Source of the DNA: Agarophyton chilense | Lineage: Eukaryota > Rhodophyta > Florideophyceae > Gracilariales > Gracilariaceae | Length of the DNA: 64,000 bases | Assembly: GCA_030374765.1 (NCBI GenBank) | Contig: JARGXX010000080.1 | Span: forward strand, 682,001 to 746,000 | Reading direction: 5' to 3' | Made by a program: the position numbers and the translations under genes | The notes under the pieces: model-generated | Database searches by the model: none | What the model saw: only the letters and a program-made list of their open reading frames with translations | Told to the model about the DNA's origin: nothing | In this document: piece after piece, positions 49,931 to 59,949 of the stretch | Numbering within the stretch: position 1 is the stretch's first letter | Layout: the number at the start of each line of letters is the position of its first letter

Positions 49931-50464
49931 AGCGTCAATGTTATTCTCTTTTCGCTAAGAGTCGCGGATCATTAGCAATATTAAGCAGTGGCAGAAATGG
50001 TATTGGTGCCTGAAGTCAGCCAGTTCGCGTTTCAGAGCACAACATGAATCGCGTCAGAAGTGGGCCGGCAACAATCATCCGCATTACGGCTGCATTCCTA
50101 GCCGTTTCTTCTCTATTGCAGAAATACGATAAGTGCCTCGCGAGGCACCTTTTGGCACAGAAAAGGTCGAGTCAGAATCGCGGATCAACACTTACGGTAG
50201 GTATAAAATGCAGAAGATCCTTCGAGCTACATGCGGAAGGCAAGGTCGAGGGAGCCAGCCTGAGGCCTATAGAGCGAATAGCGTGCGGGATGCCATGGAC
50301 CAACCCTCGAAATGATTTTATTTCTTTTCTCGTAAAACTTCACATAACCCCTCTGTCCACCTATGCTAACCACATAGATGAAACTCATTCCTTTGTTGGT
50401 TGCGCGTATCATTTGCTAACGTCTGTAGCCAGGTAGCCAGTCACATACTCTGAGAGCGTAGTGA
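49931..50464. other. Divergent intergenic region
   Basis: 534 bp between opposing starts. A 130-codon frame (50044-50436, +) runs into the leader of the next gene but has no domain or convincing coding features. Confidence 0.4.
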
Positions 50465-51317
50465 ATGCTGCGAGCTAGAAGAACACTCACTTCTTCAGTT
50501 TGGCATAACATGCCTGACATTTCATTAGACTCATTCTCATATCGCCAATTCGACGATCCAAAGTATGGTGGTACAAAGATCAAACTACCGAAAGAACAGT
50601 TTATGAAAAAGGTTCTTGCATACTACGACGAGCGGAAAGCCATGCAAAATGAATATAAGGACCGGCCCGTTCTGGTCGATGGATATGCTCCGTTTTGCAA
50701 GCATATCTTCATGCCCAACTTCGACAACTCCATACGCGATGGAGCAATGGAGATTACCTCTGAAAATGAACACTTGCTGAAAACCGCGTACGAGGCCCGC
50801 AATGAAAAAGAACTCCCGGTCTTAATCCGTTTCTTTCCCGGAGACAAAGTTTCACCTCCAGTTTCCAAGTTTCTCGACCTGATTTGTAAGTTGGGGCAGA
50901 ATCCATACTGACTGCGTTGGTGGTATCTGACCACATGGGAACTCATACCATCCTTTCGGCGATTTGTACAGTGTATAGCCGCGAACAAATTCAAAAGGAA
51001 AATCTAGTGATGGGGAAAAGTGACGCGGTGGATGACGCACCCTGGCGTCTCATCAGCGTAAAAGGTCAAGCAGAACCGTTTGAAATTCCAATGTGAGTTT
51101 ATTGTTATTTACAATGCTGTATATACTCCCTTGACGAAGACTAATACACCTCGAAATATATCACTGACTCAGTCCAATTTCTTTCCATCCACGAAGGAAC
51201 CCCATTACAATCATGAGAAACGAGCTTATTTCGCAAGGAGGAAGTGGAGTTCCAATTAATCGTGATGCATATATGAAAAGCGTGGAATACTGGAGAACCC
51301 ATGCCGCGGTTCACTGA
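50465..51317 (+). CDS. DUF3228 family protein
   Basis: Three exons: 50465-50885, 50972-51092 and 51173-51317; introns of 86 and 80 bp with GTAAGT and GTGAGT donors. Phases fit and give 228 residues. Conserved blocks: VLVDGYAPFCKHIFMPNF, LPVLIRFFPGDKVSPP then KFLDLILYSREQIQKEN across intron 1, WRLISVKGQAEPFEIPI across intron 2, PITIMRNEL, GGSGVPINRDAYMKSVEYW. This family occurs in plants, algae and bacteria; its biochemical role is not known. A short basic leader (MLRARRTLTSSVWHN) may direct it to an organelle. Confidence 0.85.
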
Positions 51318-51832
51318 TGCACGTTTCTAGAAGGGCCTCTTGAGATCATCAATGGGTTTGGATGCATTCTGTAGCGTGGTGAAAAGCCAAGGGGAACTCC
51401 TCTATCAATTATGAAGGTCCAGAGATGGAAGGGCCTGTTTTAGAGCTCTATTGCGCGTAAAAGAAATACGGACGACTTATTGTCTTGAACATATATTCAA
51501 GATTAGGCTCTTCGTACATTGGGACGGACAGAATTCGTTGCATAGCGAAAATGCTGTGTGGTTTAGCTGTGCATGTTCATTTTTTCCACCCTCACTACGG
51601 AAAAGAGAATATGACGTTAGTTTTCGTCAGCATTGAAAAGCCCAGTATCCTTGAAGTGAGGAAATACCTCTCAGATATACGCAAGCAGTGTGATAGATCG
51701 TAGAGCACGTCATCGCCTCCGTCGCCTTCTTGGAAAGCAAAAAAAATGCCTCCGCGCTTTCGCATGAAACCACAAGCAAACAGAACATCCGTGGGCAGCT
51801 GAGATAAAATGCATGTTTTGTATTAAAGCAGG
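51318..51832. other. Convergent intergenic region
   Basis: 515 bp between convergent stops. No supported gene, repeat or RNA. Confidence 0.45.
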
Positions 51833-52912
51833 TCAAGAAGCTTCTTGTGCGCGTTTGTCGCTCTCCAGAAGTGAAGTGATAGAATCTTGAGGAGGTAGAC
51901 GCGCTTCGATTTCCTTTCGTAATACCTCTAGTCGCACCTGCCCTTCTTTAACTTTTTCTTCAGCGGCAATAACAGCTGCCTCCCTCGCTCGCAAAGTACC
52001 TCCCTTACTGACCACTCTCCCTGCGTTGGGAACAGGTTTGACGATTGACAGAACACTCTTACCAGGCTTTACGATTACAATAGTGCGTCTCCAAAACGCT
52101 GTGGCCGCAACAGTAGGCACAAGGAACAAGGGAATCACAATTCTCGCAGGCCAAGAACGCAAAACGTGAGGCACGAAAGTATGCAGTAGTAAGATAATAG
52201 ATGCCTGCAAGACAAAAATTAATGTGGGATCTGGAAGCTTGCATATGATATCCTTCACTTTTTGAAGGGGAGGCTTCGACGGGGAGGCTGGTTCGCTTGT
52301 CTCTGAGAGTTGGTTCTTGTTTGGTTTGAACATGGCCACTACCTTTGCAAACACTCCTTTCTTTTCCTCACTCTTGGTAGACTGCTCGGGTTGAAGAGGC
52401 TGCTGAGAAAGAGAGGCCGACAAATTATCGGAGCTGGCTCGATTCCAGGAAACCGCATGAGTCGGTTGTGTAGGAGAGGCTTCTGAATTCGGAGCTGCGG
52501 TTGACGCGACTGGTGAGGCGTTGCTGACTTGGGCAGAAACGGGAGTTTGAGAAGACTGCGGACTAGTCCACGCCGGTTCATCATGAATAGACGGAAACTT
52601 GGGTGGCAGCGGCATTTCTTTCGGTGTGTCGCTCGAAAGTTTGGGCACTGGCGGAGCAGGCGACTCGGCGGCGTGTTGCGGGGAGACAGCAGGGTAAATT
52701 TGAAGCTTTGGAAAGTGTGTGACAGTTGGGTGGGGTATTGAAGAAGGCGAGACGTGGTCGGTGGTACTAAGGGACTCGGGGAAGGGCGGTGGAGATGGGG
52801 GAGATTGAGTTGAAGTTAATCGGGGTGGTGTGGCGGGGTTCGCAGTGAGAGCTTGGTCGCGAATAAGTGTTGGTTCGCGAGGAAGCTTTGGGGCTTGTTG
52901 GAACGCGGACAT
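51833..52912 (-). CDS. Unknown Pro/Ser-rich protein with two membrane helices
   Basis: 359 residues from the ATG at 52912 (MSAFQQAPKLP). The first 190 residues are Pro/Ser-rich and probably disordered. A basic stretch KKGVFAKVVAMFKPNKN is followed by two adjacent hydrophobic helices (about 240-285, TLIFVLQASIILLLHTFV and IVIPLFLVPTVAATAFW) forming a hairpin, then an amphipathic, charged C-terminal helix (AREAAVIAAEEKVKEGQVRL). No family recognised. A membrane-hairpin protein of ER, nuclear envelope or plastid envelope would fit the shape, but this is inference. Confidence 0.6.
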   Translation of the reverse strand: MSAFQQAPKLPREPTLIRDQALTANPATPPRLTSTQSPPSPPPFPESLSTTDHVSPSSIPHPTVTHFPKLQIYPAVSPQHAAESPAPPVPKLSSDTPKEMPLPPKFPSIHDEPAWTSPQSSQTPVSAQVSNASPVASTAAPNSEASPTQPTHAVSWNRASSDNLSASLSQQPLQPEQSTKSEEKKGVFAKVVAMFKPNKNQLSETSEPASPSKPPLQKVKDIICKLPDPTLIFVLQASIILLLHTFVPHVLRSWPARIVIPLFLVPTVAATAFWRRTIVIVKPGKSVLSIVKPVPNAGRVVSKGGTLRAREAAVIAAEEKVKEGQVRLEVLRKEIEARLPPQDSITSLLESDKRAQEAS

Positions 52913-55138
52913 GATGAAGGGAAAGAAAGGGGCGATAGAAACGTGCGGGCAAACGCGAGCGGCGCGAGCGCGGACGATGGGGATTGCGGTGGGCAGAGCG
53001 TTCGTTGACTTGGTTTTGACGGACGTGTACACTACAGGAACGGAATGAGCACTGACAGGAAAGAGTGGGGGTGGCAGTTTATGACGATAGTGACAAGATG
53101 TCTTCTAAGCTGGCGTAAAAGGAATTGAAAATTCTTTTGGGCAGGCCACATCGAAGATGCAAAGCTGGAATCTGCACACAGGATATTGGAAAGAATTCCA
53201 ATTTCGTGCCAATTCTTGCGAAAAACTTGGAGGGGGACTGTGGCGAGCCGGGACAAAGCCGATTTGGTTTTACGATGCGAGTTCCTTTTTTCACACTTAT
53301 GCGATAAAAAAGTTGAAATAAATCCAAAGCGTTTCATTAGATTAAAAGAGTAATACGTTTTCCGCAAGTGATAGCTTTGTAGTTACCTTGCTATGTAAAG
53401 TCGAAGTGCTATCACTGCTATGAACAGTGAAAAGCGTCACGCGTATTGGTAGGATTGCTACCCTTTCGTATTTCAATAGGCGCAGAAGAGCATGAACTAT
53501 TTGGAGGGTGAACGGGTAGCAGTGCCTTTTGGCAGGTATCGGCACTTGACGTTGCACCACCTCTATTGGCGTCTTTCTGGGACTGCTGTGTGTGCATCTG
53601 TATTGCAGCCCGCACGAACGTGTAGATCCTTTCTACCCTTCACACCTGACCAGCCAAAAAAAAAAAGATCGTGTAGAAGCTGTCTCCAAGGGGCAAGGCT
53701 TGTTTTCCTCTGCAGGCGGTGTGGGCATACGTCAACAGTTAGTGTCAGTTGGAATGGCATTATGGTGTCGAGGCTCTAGCAGGGAGACACACGAAAGTGT
53801 TCTGTGCGAAGGGTATCTATCCTTCGCACAGAATGACAAGGCTTTTTCCTCTCAGCCGATGGGGAGAGGGTTTACAAGATGCTGTTGGAAGGCAGGAATC
53901 AAGGTGGAGAGCAGCCGGAAAGCTGTAGGCGGTGGGCACGGGTGCCAAATTTGGGGTGCGCTGGAGGAAGTTACCCAGCTAGGGCGGGACATGTGCCAGC
54001 TGGAGCAATACTGACAACGTTAATGTAACAGCAGTGTAAGTTGTACGCATGTGTGCGCACCGGAAGCGTGGCACACGTGTACAGCGGGCTCAGCGTCTGT
54101 GGAAATGATGAGATGGACGGGCGCGTCGGCACGGAAAGAGCACCCGCGGGAGAAGCCGGCAGGCTGCTATAAAACGCAAGTGCACAGCATCGCGCCGCAG
54201 ACGCAACGTGAATGGCACACGCAAATCGTTTGGGCAGATTGCTTGCGCAGATTGGCGCCAGATCGCGAGCGAAGCCGCGAAGCCAGAGGTACAGATTTGT
54301 CCGTCGCAGACGACATATCATTGGCCAGCGAAGCGGCACGATCCAGATTCAGATACGAAGCGGCGCGTCGCGCGCCGCTTACATATCGCTGCATGGCTTT
54401 GTGATGTGCACCAAGCTCGCGCTGACTCGAAGCGCGGTACCGTCGCCGACGGCGCAGCTGAGATCTTTGTGAGATATGGCGTTGCGCACGCGCATTGGCC
54501 AGTCCGCTCGCCGCGCACCAGATTCGCACCAGATTCGCACCAGATTTGCTCTGCAAGCGGCGCCGCCTCACAACGGACGGCGCTCGTACGCGCGCGGCCG
54601 AATGGCGGGGTCAAGCACAGTGAGCACTGCCTCTCAACTGATCTTGTCGTAGAAACGAGGCGTTTATGCGCGCCGAACGACGCCCATCAAAAGGTTGCGA
54701 AGGGGCACGTCGAGGAAGCGCGGAAGCTGCCGGTATGCGCGCGACTGCCCGACACCGAGGGAAGGCAGCAGAGACAGCAGAGACAGCAGCAGCAGTACAC
54801 ACAAGCACCGCTCGCCGCCAGGCCATCTCCCGTGTGAACCGCCAATTCGACACGCACGCATGAGGCGTGCGCCGGCGGATTTCGTGCGCAGCTCGCACGC
54901 TTGACACGTGCGCCCCACGCAGGCGCCACGCGCCGCTCAGCGAGAGGAGGAGCTCATCATTGCGCACCGCAGTGCCAGTGCGTTCCGCCATACTTAATGC
55001 GTTCCTCTCCTAGCTACTCAAAACGCCCAAGCTTCGGAGCCACACCCCCCCTTGCTCACCCAAACCCCCCCCCAACCCCCCATACTCCCCCTCTCACCCG
55101 TTTTCTATCTCCATCGCAACATCATAACAATCGTACGC
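52913..55138. other. Intergenic region with hairpin and short repeats
   Basis: 2.2 kb without a recognised gene. It includes a perfect 13-bp hairpin (53800-53833), a short tandem repeat CGCACCAGATT (about 54525-54550) and CAG/CAGAGA repeats (54767-54800). A C-rich run (55040-55085) lies before the Myb-like gene. GC-rich frames on both strands at 54.1-55.0 kb look like chance. Confidence 0.45.
53800..53833. repeat. Perfect inverted repeat (13-bp arms, 8-bp loop)
   Basis: TTCTGTGCGAAGG, then GTATCTAT, then CCTTCGCACAGAA. The arms pair without mismatch. It could form a strong RNA hairpin if transcribed. Confidence 0.9.
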
Positions 55139-56326
55139 ATGGACACCTCGCAACACACCCGCTTCTTGGCTAGTCCACTCGCCATCGCTGCTTCGCCTGA
55201 GCTCCGCGCCAACGCCGCCGCCAATGCCAGTCGCATTCGCGAGCTCGAAGGCATCCTCCACACCAAGCGCCGCGAACTGGAGCGCCTCCACTGCGCCAAG
55301 CGCCTACGCAGTCGGAGCATATCCCCCCCGCTGAGCGCCTCCTCCACCCCAATCACCTCCTCACCTCGCAGCATTGATTACATCAAGCAAACCCCGCGCG
55401 AAATGGCTGCAAGGGGCTCGCATTGGAGTTTTGCGGAGAAGGCACGCTTCGAAGCGGCGCTTCACCGCTACGGCCCCTTCGCCTGGGATCACATCATCAG
55501 AGCCGTCGGCACGCGCTCCGAAAAACAAGTCAAGGCGTACGCGGCTCGATACAGAAGAAGGAAGAAGCTGGCCGCAAAAGCGCAACAAGAGGCAGTTCGA
55601 GCATTTGCCGCCGCTCAACTGAATGCTGCGGCTGCAGCTGCGGCCGCAGTCGCTACTGCAACCGCCAATCGCCCGTTTGGAATGGGCATTAGAAGCCTAA
55701 TCGGAGAGAGCAAAAAGACCGAGCCGCGATTGGCGCCGATTATGCCGGCAGACTTTCGGACAACTGCCAGCGTCCATTTGCGCTCGCCGTCCACGTCGTC
55801 GCTGCCTCGTAGCGTATCTGGGGCGGATGGACAGGACGTGAATTACGTTAGCACATTTAACAAGGCGAAGTGGATGCCGGACTGTGCACCCGACAGTGCG
55901 CTGGATAATGCGCTCGACTGTGCGCTCGACTGTGCGCCCGACAGTGTACCCGCTCATGTGGGCGACTGTGCGCCCACCGTTGTGCCCGACGGCACGCCCG
56001 ACTTTGACGCCGACATTGCGGACTGCGACCAAGTCACGGACGGCGACAGCGGCGGCACAGAGATGAGCATGGTGGACAGCGGCAGCAACGACGGTAGTAA
56101 CGACGACAGCAATGATGAAAGCACGGCATGCGCATTTTTCGGCGCAGACGTGGAGCAGCAGGACGGGTTGGCAGACATGATGGGCGCAGCAGTCGAGCTC
56201 AGATGCGCGGACGGAGATGCGCCGTTCGATTGCGCAATGCTTGAAGGAGGCGGCACAGAATGGAAGCTAACAGACGGGTTCGACGAAGGTGTACTCGAAG
56301 ACGGCCTACTACAAGCAGCCTTCTAA
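55139..56326 (+). CDS. Single-repeat SANT/Myb-like protein
   Basis: 395 residues from the ATG at 55139. An N-terminal helix (ASRIRELEGILHTKRRELE) precedes one SANT/Myb repeat at about residues 98-145: HWSFAEKARFEAALHRYGPF followed by AWDHIIRAVGTRSEKQVKAY. It has the W...F...W spacing of Myb-like GTRSExQVxxYxxRY proteins (circadian/SHAQKYF-related class). A basic tail KRRKKLAAKA follows, then an Ala run and an acidic C-terminal half. The acidic half contains degenerate repeats built on DCAPDSALD and DG/DS units. Probably a DNA-binding regulator with an acidic activation-like tail. No intron. Confidence 0.75.
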   Translation: MDTSQHTRFLASPLAIAASPELRANAAANASRIRELEGILHTKRRELERLHCAKRLRSRSISPPLSASSTPITSSPRSIDYIKQTPREMAARGSHWSFAEKARFEAALHRYGPFAWDHIIRAVGTRSEKQVKAYAARYRRRKKLAAKAQQEAVRAFAAAQLNAAAAAAAAVATATANRPFGMGIRSLIGESKKTEPRLAPIMPADFRTTASVHLRSPSTSSLPRSVSGADGQDVNYVSTFNKAKWMPDCAPDSALDNALDCALDCAPDSVPAHVGDCAPTVVPDGTPDFDADIADCDQVTDGDSGGTEMSMVDSGSNDGSNDDSNDESTACAFFGADVEQQDGLADMMGAAVELRCADGDAPFDCAMLEGGGTEWKLTDGFDEGVLEDGLLQAAF

Positions 56327-56955
56327 CTACAAGCAACGTTGTACGGATTTTGTGTTATTGGTATCGCCAAACACAGTGCACAGTATACAGCTGGAATAAA
56401 TATTTTTACAGTATGATATCTGTAAGCGTGTGTAACGCGCGAGAAGGTTGGAGAACGCGAGAGGTGTGTGCCTTGGTCATTTTGGCTTAGTTTTGGTTCC
56501 TTTGTCACCTGCGCATTTGCGCGCGGCTGCCTGCGCATGTGCGTCCGTGCCAAGTGCGACGCGCCCGCTTCCAGCTCGGGTGCAGCGAGCGACTTGAACA
56601 AATCAGCGCCCCACTGTACATACATACATACGTCCTCCTCGAGCCACGTCTGGTAGCCCTCTTAGCCCTAACCGTTTACACTGGCAGATTTGTCTGGTCA
56701 CCGTTGCGCATTCCCAGTCGCTCTAGCTAGAGCACTACCACTGCCGCACCACCTCCACCACCAACTCGAGGTGTGAATGTCTTGTAATGCTCCCCTGTTC
56801 TTCCCCGGCGATTCCCTCCACAAATATCTACCGTCACTTCCGTCTTTGGATCCGCACAACCTTCCTCTCGCCATGACCCCTCCCTTTCCACTCATGTCTT
56901 TCTACACAACGCGCAATCTGACAAATACTCATCTTTCCAGCACAAACTGCTGTCC

Positions 56956-57405
56956 ATGCCCATCCCACCACACCAACCCAATCTCATATCCATCTATCTG
57001 AATATCTCCCCCAGACTGAGCCTAGCGCGCCTTCGACTTTCACCGTTACATTCATCCCTCTCTAACACTGCACAGCGAGCCACATGTTCTTATGTGCGCA
57101 CTGCGCGCACGTTCTCCTTCCATCTGCCCGCAAATTGCAGATCACGGATCGCTGGAAACGGCCATGAATTGAGCTCTGTCCGCCCCACCCTTCCTGCACA
57201 GCGCAAACTCGTAGCCATCTATTCTTCACGCACATACGTCACGCTTCACGATCCAGCTGAGTATTACAACTTTTCACAGCTACGAAACACCGCCGTCCAG
57301 TCCCAACACGATGCCATCACTTTCGAGAGATTGGTTCACAAGCCATCATACCGTGATTTTGTGCTCCAAAACCCGAGAAGGTATCATATCGCCGTCTCAT
57401 TTTAA
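56956..57405 (+). CDS. Possible protein-coding frame, unknown
   Basis: 149 codons. The C-terminal part (LVAIYSSRTYVTLHDPAEYY and FERLVHKPSYRDFVLQNPRR) has a protein-like composition. The first third is a pyrimidine-rich stretch that looks like leader. No family recognised and no conserved start context. Confidence 0.22.
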   Translation: MPIPPHQPNLISIYLNISPRLSLARLRLSPLHSSLSNTAQRATCSYVRTARTFSFHLPANCRSRIAGNGHELSSVRPTLPAQRKLVAIYSSRTYVTLHDPAEYYNFSQLRNTAVQSQHDAITFERLVHKPSYRDFVLQNPRRYHIAVSF

Positions 57406-57726
57406 TCGAATCGGTGAAAAAGCAGCTTGTAGCCGTACTTATGGCACGCCCAGTTTCTTTGCCGAACATATCGCTGCAAACTTACCTCTAGTCTAGCTAG
57501 AGACATCGAGACGCGTAAACGAAAGGTAGATTGCTATCCACTAGTTCCACTTGGTCCACTTGTTCGATCCACGTATGCATCTCACAATCCGCCTCGCGAA
57601 TCTCCAAACCGCGTGACATTCCATCCGAATGGAAAGTGTCTTACGAGGACTAACTCTTCCGTTGTGAGGACTAACTCGACCCTTGTCAAGGACAACTCGA
57701 TTCTCGGAGGACTATTAATTCCTTAG

Positions 57727-57945
57727 GATTTTAGCCCCGGAAGGGAGCATCACAAGAGGTTCGTTTACGTGCAAAATGAGTCGCACTGGTCAACAGGCTG
57801 CGTCCTGCGGTCCGGATTAGATGCTGACATGCCCGTGAAGAAGAGGCGCAGGAAGCAAAATCCTTCTCGGCCGGAATCAATATGGCTAAGACGCGGTCGC
57901 TATCAAGCGAAAAAACTTCAAAATGCTTTCCTGTACAACGTTTAA
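57727..57945 (+). CDS. Possible terminal exon, unknown basic protein
   Basis: After a TTAATTCCTTAG acceptor-like site, 72 codons run to TAA at 57943-57945: DFSPGREHHKRFVYVQNESH then WSTGCVLRSG, a basic patch MPVKKRRRKQN and WLRRGRYQAKKLQNA. Upstream lie repeated GGACTAACTC motifs (57645-57690) that resemble branch sites. The upstream exon is not identified, so this is only a candidate. Confidence 0.22.
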   Translation, partial: DFSPGREHHKRFVYVQNESHWSTGCVLRSGLDADMPVKKRRRKQNPSRPESIWLRRGRYQAKKLQNAFLYNV

Positions 57946-58704
57946 AATAATACTTCCAAAACAGACCAAAACGCTGTCAGGAAGCCATGCACATCCAGCA
58001 CCAGTCCTTGCATTTTCCTTGGAAAAACCTGTGGCACAATCGAAAGCAGTGAGTGAACAACCGTGCGCCAGGCTGCATTCACTCTGTGCCTTGACGCGCA
58101 TCCGTCTGTTTCCTGGGCAAACCATGATATATAGCTTTCGAGTATGAGAATACGTGACATTCGTCAACCGTTAGACTCGGTTGATTCAGCGCTAGATCAC
58201 GCATGGTGATTCATATAGACAACATCGCAATTCCTGATATTCTCCGTGGTTGCTTCACTCATACATGTGACACTAAACAACGCTCTTAGCCCGAAAAGCG
58301 AACACGAGTTCCAAACATGAGTCAAAATGATTCCAAGTGCAACAGTTTGAAGCTTTCACGATTGCATCAAAAGCACTCCAGTTGAGACTGGGGTCGAAAA
58401 TCTGTTACACAAGATATTACGAAACCCTTAATGAAAAGTAGGAGAAGATGTCACGCACACACAAACACGAAAAATTAGACGGCGTAGAAGATGTTGCGCG
58501 GCGGCGGCTTCGAAAGACAACACATGTTCTTCGGCGGATCTGGTTGTTAATATGTAAGCGTTGTTCGTCTCGAGTGTGGCGTAGTTGCGCCTCACCAAAA
58601 GTGCGACCCAAGTTTGCGGGACTCCTTAAGAGTCAAAACTGCCGCGGCAAGGAGAGAAGTGTGGCATCAAAAAGTGTTGCGGTAAACGGCAAGCGTTCGA
58701 AAAC

Positions 58705-58878
58705 ATGGCGTGCGAGGGCGGCGTCGGTTCCATGCAGACCGGGGTGAGCACGGTGCGCACGGGACAAGGGAACGGCGCAGAGGTTTCTGCGAGAGAGCCG
58801 GAAAGATGTACATCAGAGTTGGAAGTTAGTGTGAGGAAGGACGAAAACGGAAGCAGAACAGGTCGATGGGCAATATAT
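58705..58878 (+). CDS. Possible first exon, unknown
   Basis: ATG at 58705 in a good context (ACATGGCG) opens a frame MACEGGVGSMQTGVSTVRTG that continues to RWAIY and meets a GTAAGT donor-like site at 58879. The frame can also read through to 58947. No partner exon is identified. Confidence 0.2.
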
Positions 58879-59910
58879 GTAAGTTGCAGCGGGATGGCGA
58901 TTGAGGCCGTGATTGGCACGCGCGCAATGCGCTCGGAAACGTTCTAGTGGAAGCGCAAGCGGCGGATTTTGTTAGATTTTTGCTGAATTTGATAAGGAAA
59001 GAGAGGGTGGTGTCCACGCATATGCAAAGAGAAGCGCAGTGTGGCGAGAGTCACAAGCAAGTCACAGCTGGCACATGCGCACGTGAGCGGCGTGTAACTT
59101 AGGCTGCGCCACACGTATCATATGCGTGCACGCTATGAATGCTGTGCGCTGCGAATTTGCTTGTTTATGCCAACCACAGCAGTGGCGCACGGTCCACCGG
59201 GGCGACAGGACCATATGTGCCCACCACCAAAAGTGCCGTCCCCTGCTCTTGCGTCACATGTGAGCTCACTTACATGCCATATTCACTACTGTTCACAAAT
59301 TTTCTTTCCTAAATACACTACTGCTTCCTTTTGAAAGCACAATCGGTGCCGGCTCTGACCATAACGCTGCCACTTTTGTGATGCACGTCCAAAACGCGCA
59401 TCACCATCTTCCACTACCACCTTTGTCGCTCGCTCACGTGCAAACTCTATTCCTTTCACTCTATTCACACCAGAAGCACACTTCCTCGAGATTTCCTCAT
59501 GTTGTGGTCAGACCGTTGCGCACATCCTCCTTCTTCCGTTAGCCTCATCGGCTTCTACTAAACAACCTAAATTTTCACTTCCCATAGCGAAACGCGACCA
59601 ACTTGCACCTCCCTCATCAAATAAGTACCAATCAATTAAGTAATAGGAGCCCTGTCTTCATCACCAACGCTATCGCCCACTTCCTGAAATACTCTGTACA
59701 ACGGATCGCTATCTGCTAAGGTAAATCTCCTTCCCTATTACCAGTAAAAAAAAAGCGATGCTTCTCTTTTCCCGCCCAATTTCAGCCTATCTAGCTTTGC
59801 TCTCCAATTCTATCCCGCTCCCAAGGTAGATTTGAACTTACATCCCCAAAATGTAGCACATTAGCCTCGACTATCTTAATTTGTGCCCATTGTGTGTACG
59901 CGACTGATAT

Positions 59911-59949
59911 CCTTTGTGGAGTTCCTTCGTGGAGTTCCTTTGTGGAGTT
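59911..59949 (+). repeat. Three tandem copies of a 13-bp unit
   Basis: CCTTTGTGGAGTT, CCTTCGTGGAGTT and CCTTTGTGGAGTT follow one another; only one base differs. Confidence 0.9.

Noticed and set aside
50044-50436. 130-codon frame before the DUF3228 gene
   Set aside because: No domain, ends 28 bp before the real start codon and probably belongs to the leader or promoter.
54208-54837. 209-codon frame on the plus strand
   Set aside because: Overlaps equally long frames on the other strand in GC-rich DNA; composition is not protein-like and no motif is seen.
59815-59880. tRNA-like stretch with GTTCAAATC on the minus strand
   Set aside because: I could not fold a T-arm, D-arm or acceptor stem; only the B-box-like string is present.
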